In this document: one piece after another, positions 42,311-51,863 of the stretch
How positions within the stretch are numbered: the stretch's first letter is position 1
Layout: every line of letters begins with the position of its first letter
Source of the DNA: Mesorhizobium loti
GTDB taxonomy: Bacteria > Pseudomonadota > Alphaproteobacteria > Rhizobiales > Rhizobiaceae
Assembly: GCA_014189435.1 (NCBI GenBank)
Contig: CP050293.1
Location: 2,547,001-2,611,000 of the forward strand
DNA: 64,000 nucleotides
Reading direction: 5' to 3'
Translations under genes and position numbers: made by a program
Notes under the pieces: model-generated
What the model was told of the DNA's origin: nothing
Database searches by the model: none
The model's input: only the letters and a program-made list of their open reading frames with translations

Positions 42311-42932
42311 TTGCTAAACCCTCCGCTCAATCAGGTCGATTATATTTTTCGGCGCTGACGCTACGATGCCTCGCAACTCGCTGCCCACAATTCCAGCAAA
42401 AATAGGTGCTGACAGCGTCAAAGGGCGTGAAACATGTCACCTCTCTCTAACCGGTTGAGTTGGGCGAGCATATTTACCACACGCCGGGCCAAGCCTATTA
42501 TCTGGCTACGCGCATCAATCCGGCGCGAGGGAGCGTTGGTTCTGCTCCGCGCCCTGGCCTGACATTAAAGGCACTTATGACCACCACCTGAAACAGGCTC
42601 GATCGATTTTGCCCGAACGACAAATCGGCCAAGTCACGTTTCTTGGCCGGCGCCTGTGTGGGTCGCGATCATGGTCGTACTGCTGGCTCAGCCTAAGGGC
42701 GGCCTTTTTCATCAATTCCCCGCCAGCAATCTGTGGGAGTACGCTTTCCCAAAATAGCGCCATTAGAAAGGCCCGCTCGGTTCCTCTAGGCAGTTTTTTT
42801 TCTTTAGGACGATCGAGACTGGCGGTCGCCCAGGGGCGAGCGACGGTAACTATGCCATCTCCGGCGGGCCGAACCGCTCAGCACCGACAGCCCAGCCGAC
42901 CCAATCGTGCCTGTCAAAATCCGATTTGACAC
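42311..42932. other. Intergenic stretch between pseudogene and GGDEF-EAL gene
   Basis: A 62-codon leftward frame (42575-42763, MALFWESVLPQIAGGELMKK) is the only candidate; it turns Arg-rich and has no family resemblance. Nothing else supported. The 299 bases at 41503-41801 are likewise empty. Confidence 0.35.
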
Positions 42933-45587
42933 TTAGCTGGCCGCGCGCAGGCTCCGAGAGCGAACAAAGACCTTTAGTCCGTCGGAATCCAACGCCTGCC
43001 CGAAGGCATAACCCTGCAGTATGTCGCAACCCAACCCCTTGAGCACGCGTGCGTGCTCCATCGTCTCGACGCCTTCCGCTATGATCTCGATACCCAAGGA
43101 CTTTCCGATTTCAATGATCGATGAGACAATCTGCCTTCGTTGCGGCGATTCGACAATTGGGATGACCAGCTGCCTATCTATCTTCAGTCGGCGAGGCTGC
43201 AGCTTGAGTAGGCCGACTATGGAGGCATAGCCCGTACCAAAATCATCTATCTCTATATCAATCCCGAGTTGCTTAATCTGATCGACATTCCAAGTCACCA
43301 GATCATCGTTTTTGTCAAGAAAAATGGACTCAACAAGTTCGAACGAAACTGTTCCCTTTTTGATATTCAGATCTCTCAAGCTCTTTATCAGTTCTTCGTC
43401 CTGAAGGCGCCGTGCCGAAACGTTGACTGATACGCGCGGTATATTAAGCCCCGCAGTAGACCAGCTTTGTAAATCCGAAAGGGCTTGGTTCAGGATGGTT
43501 CGATCGATCGTCGAGACGACGTTTAGTTCTTCCGCAATCATTAGGAAGACATCTGGAGCTAAAATACCCTTTTTTGGATGTCTCCATCGCGCAAGCGCCT
43601 CGACTCCGACAATTTCGAGCGTTTTTGCGCTAAATTGGGGTTGGTAGAAGGGTATGAACTCGTTGCGCTCAAGGCCGCCGAGAACTTCGTCGGCAATCCG
43701 CTTTGTGTCGACGATTTCGCTTTGCATCGCCTCAGTGAAGAATTCGCGTCGATTCCTCCCACGACTCTTTGCTCGGTACAGCGCGATGTCGGCGTTCATC
43801 AGCAGGTGCTTGGCTTCGACGTCTTTTCCGTTGTCGACCGCAATTCCCACGCTAACACCAAAACGGCATCGGTGGCCCTGATAGTAGACGGGTTCGCTCA
43901 TCTGGCTGATGACGCGGTCAGCCAGCAGCGCCAGTTGTATGACATCGTCATGCACCGTGCACAGCACGACGAATTCGTCTCCTCCGATCCGAGCGACGAA
44001 TCCCCCATCCTCGACCTTGGATCGAAGGACGGTGGATGCGTGAACCAACATCGCGTCGCCCGCGGCGTGGCCAAGCGTATCGTTGATCTGCTTGAACCGA
44101 TCCAGGTCGATATGAAGCAGGGCCGCATATCCGCCGTCGCGTTTGGCGTTTGCCGCGTACTCTTCCAACACTTGGTCGAGGTAACGACGGTTGGGCAAAC
44201 CAGTCAGCGAATCGTGAAGCGCGATATGCTCTATGCGCGCCCTGGCCGCTTCGAGTTCTGCATTTTTAGACTCGGCCAGTTGTTTTGCGCGAACCAGATC
44301 GCTATTCAGCAGGACGTCGGCTGTAACGTCCCATTCCGCACCGATCATTTTGGGTGTCTCATTCGTGGCTTGGTATATCGTCGCCCTGGATCGGACATGA
44401 CGAATCTCGCCATCCGGACGAACTATCCGGTACTCCGACGAATATGTTCCGCGGCTGGCCACGGCATTGTCGAAATCTGCATTGGCGCCGGCTAAATCGA
44501 GGGGGTGAATTGCGCCCGCCCAATCCGAGTAGCCGCGACGTCCTCCATCGCTGGGTTTGCCATATATTTCATTGACACGATCGTCCCACGACAGGTCATT
44601 GGTCGCGAGATCGTGTTCCCAAACGCCAATGGCCGACGCCTCCAAAGCGAGTTCCAGGCGTCTCGACAATCGACGCAGTTCCGCATAGTTGCGCTGTCTC
44701 TCGCCAATCAGACGACCTGTGATCAAGAATGGGGTCACAACCAGCGCCCCGGCCGCGGCCATGACCGCGCGCAAGAACCACGCGTTGCTGGGCGTCGAAG
44801 GCCAGCCGTTCTTAGGGATGGCTGCGATCTGCCACGAACCTGACGGGAGCAGGACTTCGGCCGTCACTGGATTGCTTTTGCGGACGCCCACATCGCCGAA
44901 GAATTGATCTCCGCTTGGGCCGCGGGCGTCTTTGCCGATGAGTGCGATGTCAATCCCGAGATCATCATCAAACAGGCCGCTCGCCTTGTACAGGCGCGGC
45001 ACGTCGACAACGGCGGAAATGATGCCCCAGAATCTTTCAGTGTTGCCCGCACTCGGCACGAAAACCGGAAAACGGCCGATGAAGCCCTGGCCTCCCTGCT
45101 TCAGGTCGACGGGACCGGCAAGAATCAACTTGCGCTCGTCTCGCGCCCGTAGCGCGGCGTCGCGCTGCCGATCATCCTTGCGGTAATCGAGGCCCACCGC
45201 TTTCTCGTTGCCCTTTAGCGGGTACATCAGGGAAACGACCAGATCGGGCGCGCCGGCAATATTGTTCAATTGCGAGTCCCCGCTAAACAGGTTGCTCGCG
45301 AGCGAAGCGAAGCGTTGCTGTCCCATATAGGGTTCAGTTACGACCGTCGCGACCAGCCCACGCACGAGTTGAAGATTTCCGTTGATGTTCCCTTCTAGCT
45401 TGGCGCGGATCAGATTGACCTTGGCCAGGACATCCGCGCGGGCGGTTTGGTCCGAGACGATTTTGTTCTGATGGTCGGCATACGCTGCGCTGATGGCAAT
45501 AACCAAAACCGCCACTGCCGCCGGAATATTTGCCGACGAAAAAACGGCTTCCTTTATGCCGCCAAACCTAGCGCCGAAAAGAGCCAA
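42933..45587 (-). CDS. CHASE-PAS-GGDEF-EAL protein
   Basis: 884 residues. N-terminal helix, a periplasmic CHASE domain (IRAKLEGNINGNLQLVRGLV, GLDYRKDDRQRDAALRARDE), a second helix near 290, a PAS fold (GVWEHDLATNDLSWDDRVNE), then GGDEF with RIGGDEFVVL and EAL with VGVEALARW, DDFGTGYAS and IIAEGVETMEHA. Catalytic residues look intact in both. The CHASE domain suggests an extracellular small-molecule input. TTG start at 45587 is chosen because no ATG fits better; an alternative start could trim a few residues. Confidence 0.93.
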   Translation of the reverse strand: MALFGARFGGIKEAVFSSANIPAAVAVLVIAISAAYADHQNKIVSDQTARADVLAKVNLIRAKLEGNINGNLQLVRGLVATVVTEPYMGQQRFASLASNLFSGDSQLNNIAGAPDLVVSLMYPLKGNEKAVGLDYRKDDRQRDAALRARDERKLILAGPVDLKQGGQGFIGRFPVFVPSAGNTERFWGIISAVVDVPRLYKASGLFDDDLGIDIALIGKDARGPSGDQFFGDVGVRKSNPVTAEVLLPSGSWQIAAIPKNGWPSTPSNAWFLRAVMAAAGALVVTPFLITGRLIGERQRNYAELRRLSRRLELALEASAIGVWEHDLATNDLSWDDRVNEIYGKPSDGGRRGYSDWAGAIHPLDLAGANADFDNAVASRGTYSSEYRIVRPDGEIRHVRSRATIYQATNETPKMIGAEWDVTADVLLNSDLVRAKQLAESKNAELEAARARIEHIALHDSLTGLPNRRYLDQVLEEYAANAKRDGGYAALLHIDLDRFKQINDTLGHAAGDAMLVHASTVLRSKVEDGGFVARIGGDEFVVLCTVHDDVIQLALLADRVISQMSEPVYYQGHRCRFGVSVGIAVDNGKDVEAKHLLMNADIALYRAKSRGRNRREFFTEAMQSEIVDTKRIADEVLGGLERNEFIPFYQPQFSAKTLEIVGVEALARWRHPKKGILAPDVFLMIAEELNVVSTIDRTILNQALSDLQSWSTAGLNIPRVSVNVSARRLQDEELIKSLRDLNIKKGTVSFELVESIFLDKNDDLVTWNVDQIKQLGIDIEIDDFGTGYASIVGLLKLQPRRLKIDRQLVIPIVESPQRRQIVSSIIEIGKSLGIEIIAEGVETMEHARVLKGLGCDILQGYAFGQALDSDGLKVFVRSRSLRAAS

Positions 45588-46046
45588 TAGGGTGAAACTC
45601 CCCTGTTATTCAGGTCTCGGATCGACCCGCCGATATAACATTAGCTTTCATTAATTAATTTTGAACTTCACAGTCCTGAAAACTTTGCACTTTCCGACCG
45701 TGATGTCGTTACTGGCCCCTCCCGAATGTGTCGACACCACCGTCGGCGCCGGAACGGCCAGGATGGCCCGCCACCGTCGGCATTCAGCGCTCGAGCAGCC
45801 CTCGGCCTCGGGGAACCATGCCGTTTCCAGCCGGTCCGTCGGCTAGCGGTGAGCATTGGAGCGACTTGGATTGCTGCCCTCAGGAACCTCTACTCGCCGA
45901 AGACCGTGGGGGCCGTGGCTTGCATAGACAGCGTTTGCGGGTCGTGGACTCGAGGCGCGAGACATCGTCATGTGCTTTGACCGGGTCATGTCAGTGCGAA
46001 CTTGATTGACTGTTACCCGCAACTCAAAGGGCCGATTCAATCGTTG
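45588..46046. other. Intergenic stretch, no supported gene
   Basis: Short Arg-rich frames only. No RNA or repeat seen. Confidence 0.4.
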
Positions 46047-46913
46047 CTAGTGTCCCTCGATCACCTTGGGAGCAACAAGATATGGTATTTTACCGACGCT
46101 ACGCTTCGTCGCGCCAATGGAATAGGCCATTGGGATCTTGGGAGAGTTCTTTGGCAAGCCGTACATATCCTTGCCTGCCCTCACTGCAAATGAAAAGTGC
46201 TGCCACGAAACCGTGTCATGCTCATTCAGATAATCGAGCGTCAGCCCCGCTGAGATCAGCGCGTTCACCACGTCGCTGATCGGATGGATCCACTCATAAT
46301 ACCGAGGATGCTTCAAAATGCGGTCGTCGCCGGTATAGGTCCGTTCCTCGTTCCATGCGATCGGTCGAGCTACAGGCGTTCGCCAATCGTGCTTAAACTC
46401 CAGCGCCGCAGCCTTGCGATCACACTGGAACATCAACGGATGGCCCTCGGCCATATAGAGCCGGCCGCCTGGTCGCAGGAGATCGGCAACGACCCGCGCC
46501 CAGCGGAACACATCGTCCAGCCAGTTTACCGAACCCCAGGTAACGTAAGCGATGTCAAAGGTCCGGCCGAGCGCTTCGACTGCCTCGAATAGTGGCGCTT
46601 CCACGAAGCGTACATCAGTGCCTGCCTTCGCAGCGAAATCTCGCGCAGCTGCGATCGCTGTCGGTGAAAAGTCGAGGCCGGTCACGCTGCCCGCGCCGAG
46701 ATTCTTCAAGCTGATCGTGTCGAGCCCGATATGGCATTGCAAATGGACGATATCCTTACCGGCAATATCACCGACCTCGCCCGTTTCCAGTTCATAGAGA
46801 TTGGAGCCGCCTGCCAGCACATTTTCGATCTGGTAGCTGCCCGTTGTGTCGGTCGAATGCAGTTCGGCCCGATCATCCCAATTGAGGCGGTTCGCACCCA
46901 GAAACGGTTCCAA
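46047..46913 (-). CDS. SAM-dependent methyltransferase
   Basis: 288 residues from TTG 46913 (GGGGG upstream). It begins LNWDDRAELHSTDTTGSYQI; motif I region is KDIVHLQCHIGLDTISLKNLGA then VTGLDFSPTAIAAARDFA, then FDIAYVTWGSVNWLDDVFRWARVV and LRPGGRLYMAEGHPLMF. The pattern with QCHIGLDT is a recognised methyltransferase subgroup found beside unrelated genes in rhizobia. Substrate unknown. Alone in its neighbourhood, between an intergenic stretch and IS debris. Confidence 0.87.
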   Translation of the reverse strand: MEPFLGANRLNWDDRAELHSTDTTGSYQIENVLAGGSNLYELETGEVGDIAGKDIVHLQCHIGLDTISLKNLGAGSVTGLDFSPTAIAAARDFAAKAGTDVRFVEAPLFEAVEALGRTFDIAYVTWGSVNWLDDVFRWARVVADLLRPGGRLYMAEGHPLMFQCDRKAAALEFKHDWRTPVARPIAWNEERTYTGDDRILKHPRYYEWIHPISDVVNALISAGLTLDYLNEHDTVSWQHFSFAVRAGKDMYGLPKNSPKIPMAYSIGATKRSVGKIPYLVAPKVIEGH

Positions 46914-47589
46914 AATACCCCCAAATTTCCAGCGGTGACTGACGCTTGGTTAACAAGTCATTAATATATCTTTGCAGCGAAAGGATCGCGCGTCAATGCG
47001 GGGCCGGTGGGCGGTGAGCCACCTACGTCGCAAGGCCATAACCCGGAGAGATGGCGCCGGTTTCTGAGGTGAAGGCCTACGTTGGTTCGAACAAAGTCCA
47101 TGAGGATCCAGGATGAAGACCCGAAGACGGCTGCCGGACAGCTCGTCTGAGCTCCACTTCCGCGGCTTCGGACTGACAAACTGTCGAACTAGGAATGCCG
47201 CCAGTTAACTTCTTCCGCGCGTATTCCTTCTCATCAATGGCAGGCGGTGCGGAGCGACCGGGCGTCATGTAGGGCGCATAGCTCGCACCTCGCCCCGGTG
47301 ACCGCCGCGCAATATGCGAGGGCCAGAGAGTGCCCGGCGCGAACGATATGCGGATCCGGCTTCCCTGTTCGGCTGCGTCTGGAAGGATGCGCGTCCGGAA
47401 AATATTGGGTCGAGTCTCGTGGCCCTCGTCATGGCGGACGGTCTGGAAATCTAGCAGGTGGGAGGAACATGCTCTCCTCCTTGGCCGCCGCCTCGAATGC
47501 CCTGCGAGCATCCTAGGTTGAGAGCCTACACAATTAACTGATTTCGTTTGATATTATTGACCTGCAACGAGTCGCTGGAGGCCGAGCTG
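46914..47589. other. Intergenic stretch upstream of an IS5 remnant
   Basis: Frames up to 144 codons exist (47077-47511 minus) but are Arg/Ser/Pro-rich with no family resemblance or ribosome site. The last 70 bases, AT-rich, may be the IS5 left end. Confidence 0.35.
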
Positions 47590-48055
47590 ATGTCGAAGAG
47601 CCTGTTTTGGTTGTCGGATGAGGCGTGGAAGGCGATGGAGCCGCATCTTCCTAACGGCAAAGCGGGGGAGCCTCGGGTTGATGATCGCACGGTGATTTCG
47701 GGCATCCTGCATGTTCTCAAGACCGGCTGCCGCTGGCGCGACGTGCCTGCAGCCTATGGTCCGCCAACCAATCTACAATCGCTACAACAGGTGGTCGCAG
47801 CGCCGCCTCTGGCAGCGTATCTTCGAGAAGATGGCTGCTGCCGGACCTGTTCCGGATGAGCTCTCCATCGATAGTAGCCACGTCAAGGCGCATCGCTCTG
47901 CGGCAGGCTCAAAAAGGGGGAGTTCTCGGAAGTGGTCGGCCGCTCGCCTGGTGGAAGAACGAGCAAAAATCCATGCTTTGGCCGATGATCGCGGCCGACC
48001 AGTCGCTTTCGGGCTGACGCCGGGCAACGTCGCCGATATCACCATGGCCATTTCC
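47590..48055 (+). pseudogene. IS5-family (IS427-like) transposase, frameshifted and 3'-truncated
   Basis: OrfA-like start SKSLFWLSDEAWKAMEPHLPN, DDRTVISGILHVLKTGCRWRDVPAAYGPPT, then a shift near 47770 to IYNRYNRWSQRRLWQRIFEK, ELSIDSSHVKAHRSAAGSKRG, GRPVAFGLTPGNVADI. It stops matching at about 48050, losing the last third with the catalytic Glu. The shift is not at a slippery A-run, so it is probably decay and not programmed frameshifting. Confidence 0.85.
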
Positions 48056-48180
48056 TTGTCGATTCGACTTCGTTTTTCTGACTCAGTCAAATCATTGGCA
48101 AGTTGCAAGCGTTGCGCCGCGTCATCATTGTCGGAAATGCGTCGAACGACCGCTTCAAGACGAGGACCGGTGCGGTCGAA

Positions 48181-48239
48181 CTTGGTCACTCCAGTCTCCC
48201 CGGTTCGGTCCGAATGGACAACCTCCTGAAAGCTCACAG
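48181..48239 (-). mobile_element. Solo end of an IS481-like element
   Basis: The sequence ACTCCAGTCTCC...GGTTCGGTCCGAATGGACAACCT...TGAAAGCTCACA matches the transposase-upstream end of the IS481 copy at 53700-53763. It stops at a CTAG tetranucleotide (48240-48243), the same flank as the complete copy. No transposase follows, so this is a leftover end. Confidence 0.75.
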
Positions 48240-48475
48240 CTAGTGCGCAGGTACGTTGCCGGAATGCCCGCTGATCCAGACGCTCCGAGAGGGGCGGTGA
48301 ACTGAACTCACAGCGACGCTGGGGCTGCCGGCAAGAGCTCAGGCTACCATGGCGAAAAACATCACTCTGGCTATGATTATTCACCCACTATTATCCAAGC
48401 ATGCAGCCTGTCAGGGCGAGAAGAAAAACTGAAGCGGTTTTTAAAGGATGCCATGTAGCGTAGCTTCGGAATTAT

Positions 48476-48768
48476 ATGGGACTGTGTTCTGCAATGTTAT
48501 CCGACTCGACTACTAAGAATCCGTTGTATGAATCGCGTTTAGCGACGCTGCGCGGATATCGCATTCTCGATACGGAGCCAGAGGAGCAGTTCGACCGCGT
48601 TACTCGCCTGTTGTCCGCTTTGGTAGATGTTACGATGGCTGCGGTGACTTTGGTTTACCGTGATCGTTAGTGGTTCAAATCGAAGTGTGGAGTCGACATT
48701 TCGGGGACGCCAAGAAACGCTTCAATATGCGCACTTACTATGATGTATGAAGAGCCACTTGTCGGTCG
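48476..48768 (+). pseudogene. GAF-domain protein start with in-frame TAG, truncated by IS5
   Basis: LYESRLATLRGYRILDTEPEEQFDRV and LVDVTMAAVTLVYRDR look like the N-terminus of GAF sensor proteins (RILDTxPEExFDRI). TAG at 48668-48670 replaces the Gln of DRQWFKS; the frame then continues WFKSKCGVDISGTPRNASIC and MMYEEPLVG. At about 48768 it runs into IS5 transposase sequence on the other strand. Probably once a GAF-GGDEF or GAF-kinase. Confidence 0.75.
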
Positions 48769-48919
48769 GCGCATCTCGCCAGCGTAGCCCATTTCTGATC
48801 ACGAAAATGATCCCGCTGATGACCCGTCGATCATCAACGCGAGGCACCCCGTCCGATAGCGGAAAATGCGGTTTAATCCGGCGCATTTGCGCATCCGAAA
48901 GCCAATACAATTCACTCAT
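48769..48919 (-). pseudogene. IS5-family transposase N-terminal fragment
   Basis: SELYWLSDAQMRRIKPHFPLSDGVPRVDDRRVISGIIFVIRNGLRWRDAPTD: about 50 residues of a second IS5-type OrfA, distinct from the copy at 47.6 kb. It ends where GAF-domain sequence begins on the opposite strand. Confidence 0.85.
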
Positions 48920-48993
48920 CCCAGTGCTCCCTCACGCCACCATTGAAGCAGCCGAAGGATCCCCCGGGGCGAGCAAATCATCAGGTCCCAAGC

Positions 48994-49429
48994 CTAGCGG
49001 ACCGGTTCGTCGGGATAGCCGTATGACGGACCAGCTGTTGACCCTCTTTCGGTTGGGAATCCCTTCTTGAACTCAATTCGGATGCCATGAAACGCCTTGG
49101 TGTCCTGGTTTTCGATGTAGTGCAACGCCTGGGGCGGGCAGCCTGACCACTACCGGCAGCAGCGGCTCACCCTGGTCCGACGAGGACCGCTTTATTTCCT
49201 GATGGGAAACGCCGTCGAAATCCCGCGCTTTGATACCCCGATCAATGATCATGACGGACGGAAAGCGATGGTGGTGCGGCTTTTCCGTCTCGCCTGCTGG
49301 CAAACGGACCGACAGTACGCGGATGAAGTCGTCTTCGTGCAGCACGATATGGTTCTCTGGCGCCACGATCACTGCATCCAGTTCAGGATCCCATGTCTTG
49401 GGGTCTCTATGATCTGTGTTGACTGACAT
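48994..49429 (-). pseudogene. Small cupin-like protein with one frameshift
   Basis: ATG 49429 (AGGAGAAG upstream): MSVNTDHRDPKTWDPELDAV, HIVLHEDDFIRVLSVRLPAG, KPHHHRFPSVMIIDRG, a cupin metal-site pattern. Near 49148 one extra C in a CCC/GCCCC stretch breaks LPPQALHYIENQDTKAFHG; the continuing frame reads IRIEFKKGFPTERGSTAGPS and stops at 48994. Deleting that base restores a 144-residue protein. Pseudogene or base-call error. Confidence 0.78.
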
Positions 49430-49773
49430 ATTCTTCTCCTGATTTCCCATGTCTGGGAGCAATCTGTTCACAACACGGCGGTAATAGCGACAGCCGAATG
49501 GGAACTCTGCCGTTCGAAAGCAGTCGTCGAGCTTGGCCGATCAATGGGTCCTGACCCTAGACATTTCTAAGTGACTGCGGCGGGTGGAAGGTGATCAAAC
49601 CGCCCGGCCATATGAATGACGCAGCAGCACTGCCGGAAGCCGTCATTGGTCGGTCGCTCACCGGACCGCCGACCCTTTGCCAACCTTGCTGAATTCGTCA
49701 CGCAAGAATATTTGGAGGCTCTGCTGCGCCAGAGAGGGCGACCTCAGTAAACCGCTCATGCGGATTGTTGGAC
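49430..49773. other. Intergenic stretch, no supported gene
   Basis: Nothing recognised between the broken cupin gene and the lysR gene. Confidence 0.4.
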
Positions 49774-50670
49774 TCAAATCGCCGAGATCGTAGAACCCGG
49801 CCAGTCGAAGTTATGGGCGGAGCGTACCATAGCCGCAGTGGCTGGACTGAATTGCCTCCCCGGCACCGTTACAAGGGAAATGGTCCGCGTCACCGACGGC
49901 TCGACAAGCGGTCGCTGCAGAAGTTCGGGCAACGTGACGGAGTATTCCGGCATGAAGGCGAAGCCAATTCTGGCGAGCACCATCGATTGCACCCAGTCTT
50001 CGCGCTCAGATCGAAAACGGGCGTAGAGTTTCACATTGGCCTGTCGACAAGCATTCATCACCATGTCCCGCATCTCGCATGACAGGCGATCAACATAGGG
50101 TTCGTCAGAGAGGTCGCTCAACCGGACGGCGTCAACTGCCGAAAGCCGATGGTCGGGCGGGAATATGACGACATAGCGTTCCTTGTAGAGTTCCTGGACA
50201 CGGAAGAAATCGCCAAGGCCGTCGAGGGGATTGAGGACGGCCAGATCGAGTTCGCCGTTTTCGAGACGGCTTTTCAGATCGCCTACTTTTGCTTCACTGA
50301 CTTCAAGATCTACTCCATGGAACTCCTTCTGGAACTTGGCAAGGAACCGCGACAGCTTCACATGGCCGATGGTTGACATGACGCCAAGGCGGATGGGCAC
50401 CTGATCCAAAAGCCTGAAATTGTCGGCCAAAGTTCGAGTCGTGTCCGCCTCCTGCATGATGTGCTGCAAATGCGGTTGAAGCGAGCGACCGAACTCACTC
50501 AGGAGAACACGCTTTCCTTCCCTGTGGAACAAGGCCGCGCCAAGTTCATCTTCGAGGGTCTTTATCGCCTTAGTCAAAGCTGGCTGCGACACATTGCATC
50601 GTGCTGCCGCTTTGGTGAAGTTCAAAGCCTCTATAGCCGCCAATACATATCGGACCTGAGACATCTCCAC
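49774..50670 (-). CDS. LysR-family transcriptional regulator
   Basis: 298 residues. N-terminal helix-turn-helix: VRYVLAAIEALNFTKAAARC then NVSQPALTKAIKTLEDELGA, with LFHREGKRVLLSEFG. C-terminal periplasmic-binding-protein-like effector domain (IRLGVMSTIGHVKLSRFLAKF, DLAVLNPLDG). GTG 50670 is preceded by GGAGGGG; an ATG two codons in is the alternative. Divergent from a DUF4242 gene 143 bases away, in which CTATGGATCGATAG (50728-50741) could be its site, so it probably controls that gene. Confidence 0.92.
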   Translation of the reverse strand: MEMSQVRYVLAAIEALNFTKAAARCNVSQPALTKAIKTLEDELGAALFHREGKRVLLSEFGRSLQPHLQHIMQEADTTRTLADNFRLLDQVPIRLGVMSTIGHVKLSRFLAKFQKEFHGVDLEVSEAKVGDLKSRLENGELDLAVLNPLDGLGDFFRVQELYKERYVVIFPPDHRLSAVDAVRLSDLSDEPYVDRLSCEMRDMVMNACRQANVKLYARFRSEREDWVQSMVLARIGFAFMPEYSVTLPELLQRPLVEPSVTRTISLVTVPGRQFSPATAAMVRSAHNFDWPGSTISAI

Positions 50671-50813
50671 GGTTGCCCCTCCACGGAAGCCAAAAGGAAC
50701 GATACCACGCCGTTCGATAACTGTCGGCTATGGATCGATAGAAAACAACTTGTTCCCAAATGGCCAAGGTCGCGGTCAATTAGCGATGCATGGCTCAAGA
50801 AAGGGAGATTGAA

Positions 50814-51077
50814 ATGAGCGTCTATATGGTAGAACGGGATCTCAAAGGGATCAGCATGGAAGCCCTTGGCAGGGCGCAGAAAGCTGCGATCAGCAAGGCG
50901 GCTGAGATGTCATCTGCGGGCACGGAGATCAAATATTTGCGCTCGACCTTTGCACCCGAGGACGGACGTTGCATGTGTCTCTTCGATGCCAGATCCGATG
51001 CCGATGTCAAACGTCTGAACGACGATGCAGGCCTGCCCTACAACAACATCGTTCCGGCACTTGACCTCACGCCGTGA
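50814..51077 (+). CDS. DUF4242 (nickel-binding-like) small protein
   Basis: 87 residues from ATG 50814 (AGGGAGAT upstream): MSVYMVERDLKGISMEALGR, TEIKYLRSTFAPEDGRCMCLFDARS, LPYNNIVPALDLTP. This fits DUF4242, a ferredoxin-like-fold family that includes the nickel-binding protein SCO4226. Cys pair CMC and His absence make metal use uncertain. Single gene facing lysR. Confidence 0.8.
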   Translation: MSVYMVERDLKGISMEALGRAQKAAISKAAEMSSAGTEIKYLRSTFAPEDGRCMCLFDARSDADVKRLNDDAGLPYNNIVPALDLTP

Positions 51078-51131
51078 CCGACGATGCCGCCCTGGCGGCT
51101 GGTTGTTTAGCAAAAGGGTCGGCTGGCTGAT

Positions 51132-51539
51132 CTATACCGCCCGACGCCAGCCCGAACGCCTACGGCAAGGCAAAGATGGGCGCTGAAAGCAGCGGCCCGG
51201 TACCCTTTGGCGGGGTAGGCCAGGGAGGGAGCCGGGCATGACCGGCGGGGCTTGTTGGGGGGCGGCGCCGGCTGGCAACATATGCGCCAATGCTAATGTA
51301 GGCCAATCCCAAGCCACAGGCGTTCGCTTGGCGCTCTCTAGGTTATAGGTTAGACGCGGTGGAGACCGGCACTTTTTACGTGCTTCCTCAAGCGCCTTGG
51401 CCGGGTCCTTGACCACTTGGATTTTCATGATCTTTGCCGCCGTATTGAGCACGCAGTCGATATAGTCGTCGTCCTCGTCTGCGATGGTTACGCCGATCAT
51501 AGTCGCCGTGGCCAGGAGGATCGCTGCAGCCAGTCTCAT
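51132..51539 (-). CDS. Small secreted protein, C-terminal tail doubtful
   Basis: 135 codons from ATG 51539 (CAGGAGGG upstream). Leader MRLAAAILLATATMIGVTIA, then DEDDDYIDCVLNTAAKIMKI and KDPAKALEEARKKCRSPPRL, a convincing short secreted protein with two cysteines. After about residue 62 the frame turns Pro/Arg-rich and looks non-coding, so the true protein may have ended near here and lost its stop. Confidence 0.55.
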   Translation of the reverse strand: MRLAAAILLATATMIGVTIADEDDDYIDCVLNTAAKIMKIQVVKDPAKALEEARKKCRSPPRLTYNLESAKRTPVAWDWPTLALAHMLPAGAAPQQAPPVMPGSLPGLPRQRVPGRCFQRPSLPCRRRSGWRRAV

Positions 51540-51710
51540 AACACCCTCCTGTCGGGGCCTGGCATCCCATCAACTTAGAGCCAGGCCAATTCGTGTGGTT
51601 CACCCCGCGCTAGCTGATCCGATGCTCCGATTTTTATTGTTGGGCGGAAACCTTTAGCAAGAGCTAACGCACTTCAGTCAAAAATGGGGCCAAGACCGGA
51701 TTTCGGGCCG

Positions 51711-51743
51711 CCTGTCGCCCCCCTGTCGCCCCCCTGTCGCCCA
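51711..51743 (+). repeat. Three tandem copies of an 11-bp unit
   Basis: CCTGTCGCCCC repeated three times (last base of the third differs), about 120 bases upstream of the diguanylate cyclase start. Copy number could vary by slippage. Confidence 0.85.
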
Positions 51744-51863
51744 GAGACGCTTGCGTTTTCATCGACATCACAGATCTTCTGGGTTTACGCACGTCCGAAT
51801 CGCAACGCATACTTGCCTGGCACGTCACTCACGCGTCTGTGTCTCAAGGACCAGAGTGATTTT

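Noticed and set aside
47077..47511. 144-codon leftward frame
   Set aside because: Arg/Ser/Pro-rich with no recognisable motif or ribosome site.
47760..47790. Programmed frameshift in the IS5 transposase
   Set aside because: No slippery A-run or stimulatory structure at the break; the gene is also truncated.
51711..51743. CRISPR array
   Set aside because: Three direct 11-bp units without spacers; no cas genes anywhere.
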